Shown here: piece by piece, positions 43,079-52,083 of the stretch
Position numbering within the stretch: the stretch's first letter is position 1
Layout of the letters: each line of letters opens with the position of its first letter
Assembly (NCBI RefSeq): GCF_025398155.2
Contig: NZ_CP104562.2
Span: 1,116,001-1,180,000 of the forward strand
Origin: Roseateles amylovorans
Lineage (GTDB): Bacteria > Pseudomonadota > Gammaproteobacteria > Burkholderiales > Burkholderiaceae_C
Length of the DNA stretch: 64,000 bases
Direction of reading: 5' to 3'
Program-made: the position numbers and the translations under genes
Notes under the pieces: generated by a model
Told to the model about the DNA's origin: nothing
Databases searched by the model: none
Seen by the model: the letters and a program-made list of their open reading frames with translations, nothing else

Positions 43079-44218
43079 ATGAATGCCAAGTCGACCAGCC
43101 CCTATCCCACCTCGCCGCAGGCGGAGCGCTGGTATTCGCCGCAGGACAAGACCAGCCAGACCGACGACGAACGCATCCTGGACATCACGCCCTTGCCGCC
43201 TCCCGAACACCTCATCCGCTTCTTCCCGATCCGTGGCACGGCCATGGAGCAACTGGTGGTCGGCACCCGCCAGCGCATCCGCGACATCATGCAGCGCCGC
43301 GACGACCGGCTGCTGGTGATCATCGGACCGTGCTCGATCCACGATCCGGTCGCCGCGCTGGAATATGCGCGCCGGTTGGTGCCGCTGCGGGCGCAGTACG
43401 GCGATACGCTGGAGATCGTGATGCGGGTCTATTTCGAGAAGCCGCGCACCACCGTCGGCTGGAAGGGGCTGATCAACGACCCCTACCTGGATGAGAGCTA
43501 CCGCATCGACGAGGGCCTGCGCATCGCCCGCCAGCTGCTGCTGGAGATCAACCGGCTGGGCATGCCCGCCGGCTCCGAATTCCTCGATGTGATCTCCCCG
43601 CAGTACATCGGCGACCTGATCAGCTGGGGCGCGATCGGCGCCCGCACCACCGAGAGCCAGGTGCACCGCGAGCTGGCCTCCGGGCTGTCGGCACCGATCG
43701 GCTTCAAGAACGGGACCGACGGCAACATCAAGATCGCCACCGACGCCATCCAGGCCGCAGCGCGTCCGCACCATTTCCTGTCGGTGCACAAGAACGGGCA
43801 GGTGGCGATTGTCGAGACCAAGGGCAACCCGGACTGCCACGTCATCCTGCGCGGCGGCAAGGCGCCGAACTACGACGCCGACAGCGTGGCCGCCGCCTGC
43901 GCCGATCTGGCGGCGTCCAAGCTCGACACCCGGTTGATGGTCGACTGCTCGCATGCGAACAGCAGCAAGCAGCATGAGCGCCAGCTCGACGTCGCCCGCG
44001 ACATCGCCGAACAGATTCGTGGCGGCAGCACCCGGATCTTCGGCGTGATGGTGGAGAGTCATCTCAAGGGGGGTGCCCAGAAGTTCAGCCCCGGCAAGGA
44101 TGATCCGGCCCAGCTCGAGTACGGCAAGAGCATCACCGACGCCTGCCTGGCCTGGGATGATTCTCTGGAGGTGCTCCAGGTCTTGAGCGATGCGGTGCGC
44201 GCGGCGCGAGGCACCTGA
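43079..44218 (+). CDS. aroG: 3-deoxy-7-phosphoheptulonate (DAHP) synthase, class I
   Basis: A 379-residue AroFGH-type enzyme that condenses phosphoenolpyruvate and erythrose 4-phosphate, the first step of aromatic amino-acid synthesis. Metal ligands are visible in GPCSIHDP, DCSHANSSK, VESHLKGG and SITDACLAW; VYFEKPRTTVGWKGLINDP and TTESQVHRELASGLSAPIGFKNGTDG form the active site and allosteric region. It is closest in wording to the Phe-sensitive AroG, but the effector cannot be proven. ATG 43079 or 43064 could start it. Expression is probably governed by the leader-peptide attenuator just upstream. Confidence 0.95.
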   Translation: MNAKSTSPYPTSPQAERWYSPQDKTSQTDDERILDITPLPPPEHLIRFFPIRGTAMEQLVVGTRQRIRDIMQRRDDRLLVIIGPCSIHDPVAALEYARRLVPLRAQYGDTLEIVMRVYFEKPRTTVGWKGLINDPYLDESYRIDEGLRIARQLLLEINRLGMPAGSEFLDVISPQYIGDLISWGAIGARTTESQVHRELASGLSAPIGFKNGTDGNIKIATDAIQAAARPHHFLSVHKNGQVAIVETKGNPDCHVILRGGKAPNYDADSVAAACADLAASKLDTRLMVDCSHANSSKQHERQLDVARDIAEQIRGGSTRIFGVMVESHLKGGAQKFSPGKDDPAQLEYGKSITDACLAWDDSLEVLQVLSDAVRAARGT

Positions 44219-44311
44219 GCAACAATCCGACCCATTGGCCGAACAGCGACCGCCTGAGTCGCTGAAGGCCGAACGTCCGGTGGAGGCGCTGGCGTGAAGG
44301 GAGGGATGGGG

Positions 44312-44623
44312 ATGCGCAGTGAGATCACGGTGGTGCTGGCGGCTGACCAGACGTGCCAGCTGGCGGTGGAGGCCGATGACGCGTGGCGCTTCGGCACCGC
44401 GCGCGACTGGTTGGACGAGCAGTTCGTCCTCCACCGCTGCGAGCCCTTGCGACGATCCGGCAAGGTGCTGCTGACCGACAAGGTGCTGGCCGTGGCCGCA
44501 GCCCTGGGCGTCGACGGCTTCGCCGATCCGGCGACCGCCCGCGCGTTTGCGCGCGCGGCGGCGGCGGCTCTGGGCAAATCGGTCGTGACGGTGGATGTGC
44601 CCCGGATGAGCGTCACCAGCTGA
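44312..44623 (+). CDS. Hypothetical protein downstream of aroG, 103 aa
   Basis: I do not recognise this 103-residue soluble protein (MRSEITVVLAADQTCQLAVE, DWLDEQFVLHRCEPLRRSGKVL, an Ala-rich helix, ending SVVTVDVPRMSVTS). GGGAGG lies 7 bp before the ATG at 44312; upstream GTG 44294 and ATG 44306 are alternatives. It is 93 bp after aroG on the same strand and could be its last operon gene. It is convergent with the TRIC-type gene, 33 bp away. Codon use is like the neighbours. Confidence 0.65.
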   Translation: MRSEITVVLAADQTCQLAVEADDAWRFGTARDWLDEQFVLHRCEPLRRSGKVLLTDKVLAVAAALGVDGFADPATARAFARAAAAALGKSVVTVDVPRMSVTS

Positions 44624-44656
44624 GGGAGGGCCGGTGGGCTCGTCCCGGTCCGATGC

Positions 44657-45274
44657 TCAGCCCAGCTGCAGCATCTGCAGCGCCGGCAACTGCCAGTTCC
44701 ACTGCAACGCGGCCAGTCTCAGCGCCGCGACGCCGACCATCCCGATCACGAAGGCCCAGCGCACCGACAGGCCGGCGGCCTTGAGCAGGAAATACAAGGC
44801 GATGCCGCCGATGGCGGCCGTGGCATAGATGTCCTTGCGCAGCAGCAAGGGCGCCTGGCCGCTGAGCACGTCCCGCAGCACGCCGCCGCCACAGGCGGTG
44901 AGGGTGCCCATCAGCAGCGCCGGCAGCGGCTTGACGCCTTGTTCCTCCGCGATCTCGGTGCCGCAGAGCGCAAACAGCGCCAGGCCCAGGGCATCCACGA
45001 CCTTCAGCATCATCAGGCCGTGCTCGGGAAACGGGCCGAACACCAGGGCGGTGAGGGCGCTGGCGATGATGACCAGCAGGTAGCGGGTGTCCTTCATCCA
45101 GAACACCGGGTGCCGATTGAGCAGCAGGTCGCGCAGGGTGCCCCCGCCGACCGCGGTCATCGCGGCCAGCACCAGCAGGCCGAACAGGTCCAGCCCCGCC
45201 TGCATCGCGGCCAGTGCGCCGCTGACGGCGAACACCGCCACGCCCATCAAATCGAACCAGTAGATCATCGGCAT
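44657..45274 (-). CDS. UPF0126/TRIC-type inner-membrane protein (YicG-like)
   Basis: A 205-residue membrane protein with six to seven helices in two similar halves, the arrangement of UPF0126, now grouped with TRIC-like cation channels. Each half carries the glycine-rich motif: AVGGGTLRDLLL (first) and ACGGGVLRDVL (second), with GALAAMQAGLDLFG and VVDALGLALFALCG helices before them. Transport of K+ or another small solute is inferred from the fold. ATG 45274 (MPMIYWFD) is preferred to the longer in-frame start. Confidence 0.88.
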   Translation of the reverse strand: MPMIYWFDLMGVAVFAVSGALAAMQAGLDLFGLLVLAAMTAVGGGTLRDLLLNRHPVFWMKDTRYLLVIIASALTALVFGPFPEHGLMMLKVVDALGLALFALCGTEIAEEQGVKPLPALLMGTLTACGGGVLRDVLSGQAPLLLRKDIYATAAIGGIALYFLLKAAGLSVRWAFVIGMVGVAALRLAALQWNWQLPALQMLQLG

Positions 45275-45381
45275 AGGGCGGGGAGTGTAGGGGGCCGCCC
45301 GGCGCCTCACCAAGGCTCGGCCAGCGGTGCCGCCCGGTGTCTCAACCCGCCGGGCAGGGGGCGTGTCGCTCGCCGGTGGGA

Positions 45382-45409
45382 CTTGAAATCGCGCCGGGCC
45401 GCCTCACCT
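45382..45409 (+). promoter_or_regulatory. Sigma32-type heat-shock promoter of htpG
   Basis: CTTGAAA (45382-45388) matches the heat-shock -35 consensus exactly; after 13 bp, CCTCACCT (45402-45409) matches the CCCCATNT -10 element at six of seven defined positions. The start of transcription would be near 45416, leaving a leader of ~115 nt before the htpG ATG. HtpG is a classical sigma32 target. Confidence 0.75.
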
Positions 45410-45446
45410 GCGCCGCTCAGCCTCTGGCGCTTTTGCTGTCCGAGGT

Positions 45447-45468
45447 GCTGCCGGCACGCGCCGGCAGC
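45447..45468 (+). other. GC-rich stem-loop in the htpG leader
   Basis: GCTGCCGGC-ACGC-GCCGGCAGC, a perfect 9-bp stem with a 4-nt loop, 64 bp before the htpG ATG and inside the predicted transcript. No T-tract follows, so it is not a terminator. It could protect the RNA 5' region or be part of a translational control element. Confidence 0.55.
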
Positions 45469-45531
45469 GATGACAATGACGGCTTCGCGCGTCGGCGCCT
45501 TTCCGCATCAATCCGCAAATCAGAACGAGTG

Positions 45532-47433
45532 ATGGACAAGCAAACCCATTCCTTCCAGGCCGAGGTCAAGCAGATCCTGCATCTGGTGACCCATTCGCTC
45601 TACTCGAACAAGGAAATCTTCCTGCGCGAGTTGGTCAGCAATGCCTCCGATGCCTGCGACAAGCTGCGCTTCGAGGCGCTGGACAACACCGCGCTGTTCG
45701 AGGACCAACCCAATCTGGAGATCCGGGTCGCCTTCGACCCGACGGCCCGGACGGTGACCATCAGCGACAACGGCATCGGCCTGTCGACGGAAGAAGCCAT
45801 CGCCCACCTCGGCACCATCGCCAAGAGCGGCACCCGTGAATTCATGGCCAAGCTGGAAGGCGACCAGAAGAAGGACGCCAACCTGATCGGCCAGTTCGGC
45901 GTGGGCTTCTATTCCGGCTTCATCGTGGCCGACCGCATCACCGTCGAGTCCCGCCGCGCCGGGCTGCCGGCCGAACAGGGCGTGCGCTGGACCTCGGAAG
46001 GCACCGGGGACTTCGAGGTCGAATCCATCGTCAAGCCCGGCCGCGGCACCGATGTGATCCTGCATCTGCGCGAGGGCGAGGACGAGTTCCTCAAGACCTG
46101 GCGCCTGAAGTCGGTGATCAGCAAGTATTCCGACCACATCTCGCTGCCCATCCTGATGCGCAAGGAGGAGTGGGATCCTGAGAAGACCGAGCCGGTCATC
46201 CAGGACGAGTGGGAGCCTGTGAACAAGGCCTCTGCCCTGTGGACCCGCAGCAAGAGCGACGTCACCCAGGACGAGTACGACAGCTTCTACAAGCAGATCA
46301 GCTACGACACCGAGGCGCCGCTGGCCTTCACCCACAACCGGGTCGAAGGCCGCAGCGAGTACACCCAGCTGCTCTACATCCCGGCCAAGGCCCCGTTCGA
46401 CTTGTGGAACCGCGACAAGCGCGGCGGCGTGAAGCTCTATGTGAAGCGCGTCTTCATCATGGACGACGCCGAAGCCCTGATGCCGGTCTATCTGCGCTTC
46501 GTCAAGGGCGTGATCGACTCGGCCGACCTGCCGCTGAACGTGAGCCGCGAGCTGCTGCAGGAAAGCCGCGATGTGAAGGCGATCCGCGAAGGGTCGACCA
46601 AGCGGGTACTGTCGATGCTGGAGTCGCTGGCCAACAGCGAGGACGTGTCCGACAAGGACAAGTACGCCCGGTTCTGGAAGGACTTCGGCCAGGTGCTGAA
46701 GGAAGGCGTCGGCGAGGACCATGCCAACCAGGAGCGCTTGGTCAAGCTGCTGCGTTTTGCTTCCACCCATGCGGACGAGGGCGTCAGCTTCCAGGACTAT
46801 GTGTCGCGCATGAAGGAGGGCCAGGAGGCCATCTACTACATCAGCGCCGACAACCTGGCCGCGGCGAAGAACAGCCCGCAACTCGAGATCTTCCGCAAGA
46901 AGGGCATCGAGGTGCTGCTGCTGGTGGACCGCGTTGACGAATGGATGCTCTCGCATCTGTACGAGTTCGAGGGCAAGTCGCTGCAGTCGGTGGCCAAGGG
47001 CTCGATCGACCTCGGTTCGCTGCAGGACGAGGAAGAAAAGAAGAAGGCGGAAGAAGCCGCCGAGACCTTCAAGCCCATGCTCGACCGGCTGAAGACTGCG
47101 CTCGAAGGCCGCGCCAAGGACGTGCGGGTGACCACCCGTCTGGTGGACTCGCCGGCCTGCATCGTGGTGGAAGAGGGCGACATCAGCGGTCACCTGGCCC
47201 GCATGCTGAAGCAGGCCGGTCAGACCGCCCCGCCGTCGCAACCGACGCTGGAAGTCAATCCGGACCATGCGCTGGTGCGCAAGCTGGGCGAGATCAGCGA
47301 GCAGCCGGACGCGTCCGCCCGCTTCCAGGACATGGCGCTGGTGATGTTCGACCAGGCCTTGCTGGCAGAAGGCGGTGTACTGGAAGATCCGGCCGCGTAT
47401 GTGAAGCGGGTGAACGCGCTCCTGCTGGGCTGA
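45532..47433 (+). CDS. htpG: Molecular chaperone HtpG (Hsp90)
   Basis: A 633-residue bacterial Hsp90. The N-terminal GHKL ATPase is clear: [47 protein letters not shown] and [17 protein letters not shown]. The middle domain includes [20 protein letters not shown] with the catalytic-loop Arg, and the C-terminal dimerisation domain is complete. Length is standard. A sigma32-type promoter and a hairpin lie upstream. It is convergent with the kinase gene; a long hairpin spans the junction. Confidence 0.97.
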   Translation: MDKQTHSFQAEVKQILHLVTHSLYSNKEIFLRELVSNASDACDKLRFEALDNTALFEDQPNLEIRVAFDPTARTVTISDNGIGLSTEEAIAHLGTIAKSGTREFMAKLEGDQKKDANLIGQFGVGFYSGFIVADRITVESRRAGLPAEQGVRWTSEGTGDFEVESIVKPGRGTDVILHLREGEDEFLKTWRLKSVISKYSDHISLPILMRKEEWDPEKTEPVIQDEWEPVNKASALWTRSKSDVTQDEYDSFYKQISYDTEAPLAFTHNRVEGRSEYTQLLYIPAKAPFDLWNRDKRGGVKLYVKRVFIMDDAEALMPVYLRFVKGVIDSADLPLNVSRELLQESRDVKAIREGSTKRVLSMLESLANSEDVSDKDKYARFWKDFGQVLKEGVGEDHANQERLVKLLRFASTHADEGVSFQDYVSRMKEGQEAIYYISADNLAAAKNSPQLEIFRKKGIEVLLLVDRVDEWMLSHLYEFEGKSLQSVAKGSIDLGSLQDEEEKKKAEEAAETFKPMLDRLKTALEGRAKDVRVTTRLVDSPACIVVEEGDISGHLARMLKQAGQTAPPSQPTLEVNPDHALVRKLGEISEQPDASARFQDMALVMFDQALLAEGGVLEDPAAYVKRVNALLLG

Positions 47434-47455
47434 GACCGGGTCGGCGGCGCGCGGC

Positions 47456-47486
47456 GGGACTGAGGCGGCGGGAGCCGCTCAGTCCC
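47456..47486. terminator. Terminator-like hairpin at the htpG/srkA junction
   Basis: GGGACTGA + GCGGC pairs with GCCGC + TCAGTCCC around a GGGA loop, with one bulged G. The 13-bp stem covers the srkA stop codon and last sense codons. There is no T-tract, so it may act as a 3'-end stabiliser or a rho-assisted stop for htpG. Confidence 0.5.
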
Positions 47487-48498
47487 AGCTCGGCAGACTG
47501 TGCGCCTTGGCGGCTTCGGTCTGCATCGCATCCAGCTGGTCGCGCAGCTTGACGACCTGATCGCCCCAGTAGTTGGGCGTCCCGAACCACGGGAAGGCCA
47601 GCGGGAAGGCCGGGTCGTCCCAGCGCCGCGCCAGCCAGGCGCTGTGGTGGATCATGCGTTGGGTGCGCAGGGCCTCCACCAGCCGAAGCTCTCGCCAGTC
47701 AAACTCGCGCACGCTTTCATAGCCGTCGAGCAGCGCATCGAGTTGGCGGCGTGCCGCCTCCGGATCACCGGAGAGCAGCATCCACAAGTCCTGCACCGCC
47801 GGGCCCTGCGCGGCATCGTCCAGATCGACGAAGTGCGGGCCGTGGTCGGGCGTCCACAGGATGTTGCCGGGATGGCAGTCGCCGTGAAGTCGAACGCTCG
47901 CGCGTTGAGGCAAGGCATTGAAGGCGGCATCGATCGCCTCGATGCACTGTGCGGCGATGGCATGCCAATTTGCCGACAGCTCGGGTGCGAGCACCTCATG
48001 GGCCAGCAGCCAGTCGCGCGCATCACGAGCGGGGCCGGCGCTGTTCCAGCTCACTCGGTGTGCGAACGGTTGCCGCTGGCCCACCTCATGCAGGCGCGCC
48101 AGCAGTCGGCCGATCCAGCGCAGGACCTCGGGATCCTCCAGCTCCGGCGCCCGGCCCCCTTGACGCGGCGACACCGAGAACCGATGGCCGTGGAAGTGGC
48201 CCAGCGTGGTGGCTTGTCCGTCGAGGGTCAATGCCAGCGGTGCCACCACCGGCACCTCTGCATCCGCCAGTTCCTGAGCGAAGCGATGCTCCTCCAGGAT
48301 CTGCGCATCGGTCCAGCGTCCTGGCCGATAGAACTTCGCCACCACCGCGCCGCCCTCCTCCAGATGGGCTTGCAGCACCCGGTTTTCGTAGGAGTTGAGC
48401 TGAAGCAGCCGCCCGTCGGGATGCAGGCCGGCGGCGTCGAGCGCATCCAGCATCAATTCGGGGGTGAGATGGCCAAAACCGGCCGGTGACGTGTGCAT
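47479..48498 (-). CDS. srkA: SrkA/YihE-type stress-response protein kinase
   Basis: A 339-residue kinase of the APH/ChoK-like fold. NSYENRVLQ and GGAVVAKFYRPGRWT form the nucleotide-binding lobe; the catalytic loop RLHGDCHPGNILW and metal motif FVDLDDAAQGPAVQDLWMLL are intact. SrkA in E. coli is a Ser/Thr kinase that counters stress-induced cell death. ATG 48498 (MHTSPAGFG) is preferred to TTG 48504. It is convergent with htpG. Confidence 0.93.
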   Translation of the reverse strand: MHTSPAGFGHLTPELMLDALDAAGLHPDGRLLQLNSYENRVLQAHLEEGGAVVAKFYRPGRWTDAQILEEHRFAQELADAEVPVVAPLALTLDGQATTLGHFHGHRFSVSPRQGGRAPELEDPEVLRWIGRLLARLHEVGQRQPFAHRVSWNSAGPARDARDWLLAHEVLAPELSANWHAIAAQCIEAIDAAFNALPQRASVRLHGDCHPGNILWTPDHGPHFVDLDDAAQGPAVQDLWMLLSGDPEAARRQLDALLDGYESVREFDWRELRLVEALRTQRMIHHSAWLARRWDDPAFPLAFPWFGTPNYWGDQVVKLRDQLDAMQTEAAKAHSLPSWD

Positions 48499-48584
48499 CT
48501 GCAATGAAGAACGGCGCTCACGCGCCCCCGGTCAGGAAAGGGGAAAGCGCGTAGCTTAGCGCCGTCGCCGGGGCAGCGCCCGGC

Positions 48585-49454
48585 TCAATGCTGGCGGAAC
48601 CGGGGACTGTCGACCACGACGCCGACGATGTCGTCCGCTGCTTCGTCCGGGAATTGCGAGTCGGCGCCCCGGCCGCTCAGGCTGTCGCCCAGCGAGCCGC
48701 TGGCCCGTGGCCGGTAGCCGCGCGCACGCGGCTCGGCGGGGGTGACGGGGCTGGGTGGGGTGTCGGTCGGACCATTGAAGGCGTCGAACCGGCTGTCCGG
48801 GGCGAAGAAGGAATCGCTGAAGACCGGAGATTCGTTCCACAAGGTATTGCGCACCGGTGGCCGGCGTGCGGCCGAGGGCGCGGACGCCATCGGGGCCGCC
48901 ACCGGCGCTCGTGCGGCAGGGGCGCGCTTGGCGGGCTGCGGGCTGCGCGCGCCTTGGTTGCTGTACGGCACCAGCAACTGAAGTTCAGACGCGCTGGGCA
49001 ACTGCTCGGCCGTGGTGCGCAGGTAGCGAATGCGGCAGGCAGTCAGCACCGACTGCTTGATTTCCAGACTGCGCGCGGAGCCGGGGCGGCCGGTGTCCAG
49101 GTCGATTGCGGCCAGAACCCGTCCATTCGGGCTGCAGATGGCGAAGTTGACGCTGATGCCGCCCAGCAGGTCATACCAATAGCGCACGTCCTTGGCCTCG
49201 GTCGGCTGGCAGAAGCGCACGATCGGCAGCTTGCACATCACCAGGTGATGCGGCAGCGCCTCGCGCAGCAGGCGAAACACGCGGCGCTCATCGGTGCTGA
49301 ACACCGGGCGGGCGGCCAACGACCATTGGGTCGGCAACGGCTTGCGTCGGCGGTGCTGACGTCGCGAAACCAGCACCATGGCCATGGCCACGACAACCAG
49401 TCCGGAAAGTCCGGCAATGATCCACGGCAGGTAGTGCTGCATGGTCCCAGGCAT
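48585..49454 (-). CDS. Membrane-anchored DUF2726 protein
   Basis: A 289-residue protein with one N-terminal transmembrane helix (about 13-33, IIAGLSGLVVVAMAMVLV), a basic stretch (SRRQHRRRK), and a DUF2726-type domain (about 50-165: STDERRVFRLLREALPHHLVM, YDLLGGISVNFAICSPNGRVLAAIDLD), a nuclease-like fold of unknown function. The remaining ~120 residues are Pro/Ala/Ser/Arg-rich and probably disordered, ending DDIVGVVVDSPRFRQH. No partner gene is evident. Confidence 0.75.
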   Translation of the reverse strand: MPGTMQHYLPWIIAGLSGLVVVAMAMVLVSRRQHRRRKPLPTQWSLAARPVFSTDERRVFRLLREALPHHLVMCKLPIVRFCQPTEAKDVRYWYDLLGGISVNFAICSPNGRVLAAIDLDTGRPGSARSLEIKQSVLTACRIRYLRTTAEQLPSASELQLLVPYSNQGARSPQPAKRAPAARAPVAAPMASAPSAARRPPVRNTLWNESPVFSDSFFAPDSRFDAFNGPTDTPPSPVTPAEPRARGYRPRASGSLGDSLSGRGADSQFPDEAADDIVGVVVDSPRFRQH

Positions 49455-49864
49455 CAAAAAGAGGTGGCGTACGGTGCTGCCCCACTTCCCTTAGGCGACC
49501 CGTGACGAATCGCACGGTCGGACGGCGCCGTGCCTGAATCCGCGCGAATGTAGCTGAAAGGCGTTACAAAATGCATCCACGTCACCCCCTGAAACGGGTG
49601 GATCGAGTTGCATGAGCTCTCAGCACATCGCTCGGCAGGAGGCCTTTCTGGGCAAACCGGGTGCCGGACTTTCGCTCATGGCGCCTTGTTGGACCGGCAC
49701 GATCTGGCGTATTTCGTCTCTCTCACGCATGGGAGACGTCGCTCATGCTTGGTGCTGGCGGCGTTCGCCGATGCGCGACGGCGCTCGCGCGGCGCTGTCG
49801 AGACCGGCCTCTCTCGCCGATCGCTTACGCCGTCACTCCATCACTCCTTTACCCAATCACGCCG
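49455..49864. other. 410-bp intergenic region
   Basis: No gene is supported. An open frame from 49612 runs into the 3' end of the acetyltransferase gene and lacks an SD. An imperfect inverted repeat (ATCCAC and CACCC paired with GGGTG and GTGGAT) spans 49575-49603, and GTCTC...GAGAC occurs near 49720-49738. The promoter of the DUF2726 gene must be here, but none stands out. Confidence 0.5.
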
Positions 49865-50584
49865 TCACTGCTTGGCGGCCTTGCCGCCGCCTTTGCCGTC
49901 ATAGTTCGATTTGACCTCGGCCACGCCGTCCAGGATGCTGCCCAGGGTGCGCATGTGACGCTTGAACTGGAAATCAACCTCGGCCATGTGCCGGCCGATG
50001 GCTTCATCGACATGGGAGGACACCGAGTCAGGCGGCAGGCGCAACCAGGCTTCGGATTCACTGCCATCGCGCTCCACCTTGGCACCTGCCTTGCGAGCAA
50101 TCGCCAGCATCGGACCGTTCTCGCTGATGGCGTGAATGAAGAGGGTGTCGATGCCGCGGTTGCGTGCATGCAGTGCGGCGCGTTCGAACAGGCGTGCGCC
50201 GAAGCCGCGACCCCGTGCCGTGGAAACGACCGAGACACCGAACTCCGCCATGGCGGGACGTCCCTTGATCTGCGGCGCCGGCGCATACGCCAGGTGGGCC
50301 ACGGCGATCAGTTCCAACCGGCGATTGAAGATGCCCAGCACCTCGTCGCGGCTGAAGTCCAGCCCGTTGACGTACTTCAGGATCTGTTCGTCGCTGGCGG
50401 GATAACCGAAGCGCAGGTAGCGGTCGCGTTCGCCCAAGGCCAGCAGATGCTGGCCGATGCGGCGCCGGTGGCGCTTGCCCAGCGGTCGGATCGGCACCCA
50501 GCCGGTCCAGCGCGCGAGCAGCCGGGCAGGATTCCAACTGGCGTGACTCGGGTCGTCGGGCGGTGGGGCGTCGGGAGTGGTCAT
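49865..50584 (-). CDS. GNAT-family N-acetyltransferase
   Basis: A 239-residue protein with a GNAT domain in the middle (about 45-185): IRPLGKRHRRRIGQHLLALGE start, FNRRLELIAVAHLAY strand, and the acetyl-CoA loop VSTARGRGFGARLFERA (R-x-x-G-x-G/A pattern), then IHAISENGPMLAIARKAGAKV. A ~50-residue C-terminal helical extension ends in a Lys/Gly-rich tail (NYDGKGGGKAAKQ). The acceptor is unknown. ATG 50584 gives MTTPDAPPPDD; a longer upstream frame has no SD and is ignored. Confidence 0.87.
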   Translation of the reverse strand: MTTPDAPPPDDPSHASWNPARLLARWTGWVPIRPLGKRHRRRIGQHLLALGERDRYLRFGYPASDEQILKYVNGLDFSRDEVLGIFNRRLELIAVAHLAYAPAPQIKGRPAMAEFGVSVVSTARGRGFGARLFERAALHARNRGIDTLFIHAISENGPMLAIARKAGAKVERDGSESEAWLRLPPDSVSSHVDEAIGRHMAEVDFQFKRHMRTLGSILDGVAEVKSNYDGKGGGKAAKQ

Positions 50585-50993
50585 CGATGGCACGACGTCA
50601 CGCAAGGTGTACGTAGTAACCCTGATCGTACTGATCTGCGGCGAATCGCCTAGAGGGAAAACAGCTGAATTTGCAACGATTGGGCAAATCCGGTGGGCGC
50701 GGCCGGGGTGTTTGGGGCGGGTCACTGCGGGATGTCGGGCTGGAATGCGACGTCCGTGGCGCCCAGCGCAGGCCGGCATTTGGCTTTTCCACGGCTTCTG
50801 CTAGACTCGCGGGCTTTCCTGGTTCCATGGCTACTGGGAATGCACCGACGCGAGAGGCCGCATCAACTAAGCGGCACCGAACGTGGTGAGGGGCAAGCCC
50901 GGACTTGCGGATGCATGGGTCGTCGTCAACCACGGTGGCTCACGAACGCGAGACGGGGCTGGAAGCCCGATCAGCCTGTATTGAAAGAATCTC
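50585..50993 (+). promoter_or_regulatory. rplM-rpsI promoter and long 5' leader
   Basis: TTGGCT (50780-50785), 16 bp, TAGACT (50802-50807) is the best plus-strand promoter in this 409-bp divergent gap. Transcription from about 50814 gives a ~180-nt leader before rplM with complementary segments (CTCGCG near 50806 and CGCGAG near 50851). Ribosomal-protein leaders of this length are often sites of autogenous control; no known leader family was recognised. Confidence 0.5.
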
Positions 50994-51422
50994 ATGAAGA
51001 CCTTCAGCGCCAAGCCGGCCGAAGTGACGCACGAGTGGTTTGTGATTGACGCCACCGACAAGGTGCTCGGACGTGTTGCCAGCGAAGTGGCACTCCGTTT
51101 GCGCGGCAAGCACAAGGCCATCTACACGCCTCACGTCGACACCGGTGATTTCATCGTCATCATCAACGCCGAAAAGCTGCGTGTCACTGGCAACAAGGCC
51201 ACGGACAAGGTGTACTACCGTCACTCGGGCTTCCCGGGCGGCATCTACGCCACCAAGTTCAAGGACATGCAAGCCAAGCATCCGGGCCGTGCCCTGGAAA
51301 AGGCCGTCAAGGGCATGCTGCCCAAGGGTCCGCTGGGCTACGCGATGATCAAGAAGCTGAAGGTGTATGCGGGCGACACGCATCCGCACACCGCCCAGCA
51401 GCCCAAGGCGCTGGAAATCTAA
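50994..51422 (+). CDS. rplM: 50S ribosomal protein L13
   Basis: A 142-residue L13 of standard length. [48 protein letters not shown] (quoted in part as [16 protein letters not shown]) and the signature [21 protein letters not shown] region, here [18 protein letters not shown], are all present. It is an early-assembly large-subunit protein. It is cotranscribed with rpsI, 9 bp downstream, the conserved bacterial pair. Confidence 0.98.
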   Translation: MKTFSAKPAEVTHEWFVIDATDKVLGRVASEVALRLRGKHKAIYTPHVDTGDFIVIINAEKLRVTGNKATDKVYYRHSGFPGGIYATKFKDMQAKHPGRALEKAVKGMLPKGPLGYAMIKKLKVYAGDTHPHTAQQPKALEI

Positions 51423-51431
51423 GGAGCGGTG

Positions 51432-51824
51432 ATGATCGGAAACTGGAACTACGGTACCGGCCGTCGCAAGTCGTCGGTGGCTCGCGTCTTCATGAAGAAG
51501 GGCACGGGTCAAATCACGGTCAATGGCCGTACCATCGAGCAATACTTCGGCCGTCAGACCTCGATCATGATTGCGCGTCAGCCCCTGCTGCTGACGAACA
51601 ATGGCGAGGCCTTCGACATCAAGGTGAACGTGCACGGCGGCGGTGAATCCGGCCAAGCCGGTGCGGTCCGCCTGGGTATCACCCGCGCGCTGATCGACTA
51701 TGACACCGCACTGAAGCCTGAACTGAGCCGCGCCGGCTTCGTCACGCGTGATGCGCGTGAAGTCGAGCGTAAGAAGGTCGGTCTGCACGGTGCTCGTCGC
51801 CGGAAGCAGTTCAGCAAGCGCTGA
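51432..51824 (+). CDS. rpsI: 30S ribosomal protein S9
   Basis: A 130-residue S9 with [13 protein letters not shown] at the N-terminus, [18 protein letters not shown] in the middle and the tRNA-contacting basic C-terminal tail [17 protein letters not shown] ending in the conserved Lys-Arg. AAGGAG lies 5 bp before the ATG at 51432; a GTG three bases earlier is too close to the SD. A strong terminator follows. Confidence 0.98.
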   Translation: MIGNWNYGTGRRKSSVARVFMKKGTGQITVNGRTIEQYFGRQTSIMIARQPLLLTNNGEAFDIKVNVHGGGESGQAGAVRLGITRALIDYDTALKPELSRAGFVTRDAREVERKKVGLHGARRRKQFSKR

Positions 51825-51877
51825 TCGACGTGGGTGGATGGCGCGGATCTCACGGTCCGGCGCTGTTCAGCCAACCC

Positions 51878-51912
51878 AAAAGGCCGCTGTATTCAGCGGC
51901 CTTTTGTTTTTT
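51878..51912 (+). terminator. Intrinsic terminator of rplM-rpsI
   Basis: AAAAGGCCGCTG-TATT-CAGCGGCCTTTT, a perfect 12-bp stem, then GTTTTTT. It ends the ribosomal-protein operon and runs into the 18-bp repeat. Confidence 0.95.
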
Positions 51913-51952
51913 CCGCGCCTTTTGTTTTTTCCGCGCCTTTTGTTTTTTCCGC
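51899..51952 (+). repeat. 18-bp tandem repeat, three copies, duplicating the terminator T-tract
   Basis: Three perfect copies of GCCTTTTGTTTTTTCCGC. The first copy overlaps the right arm and T-tract of the rpsI terminator, so the T-rich end is present three times while the stem is present once. Confidence 0.95.
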
Positions 51953-52083
51953 AAGCGCGTGGCTGCATTGTCGATAGGGGCTTCCCGATCATGGCGCGTG
52001 CTTCAACGGCCGTTTGCCATAATGCAGACCATCATCACCGGAAACACCGGGTCTTCTCCGGACCTTTCCATCAGGAATCCAGC

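Noticed and set aside
49612..49914. A 100-codon plus-strand ORF after the DUF2726 gene
   Set aside because: No SD, overlaps the acetyltransferase 3' end, and two other frames over the same bases are equally open.
50912..51049. Small ORF in the rplM leader (starts MGRRQPRWLTN)
   Set aside because: It has no stop before rplM and runs into it out of frame with no SD; not supportable as a leader peptide.
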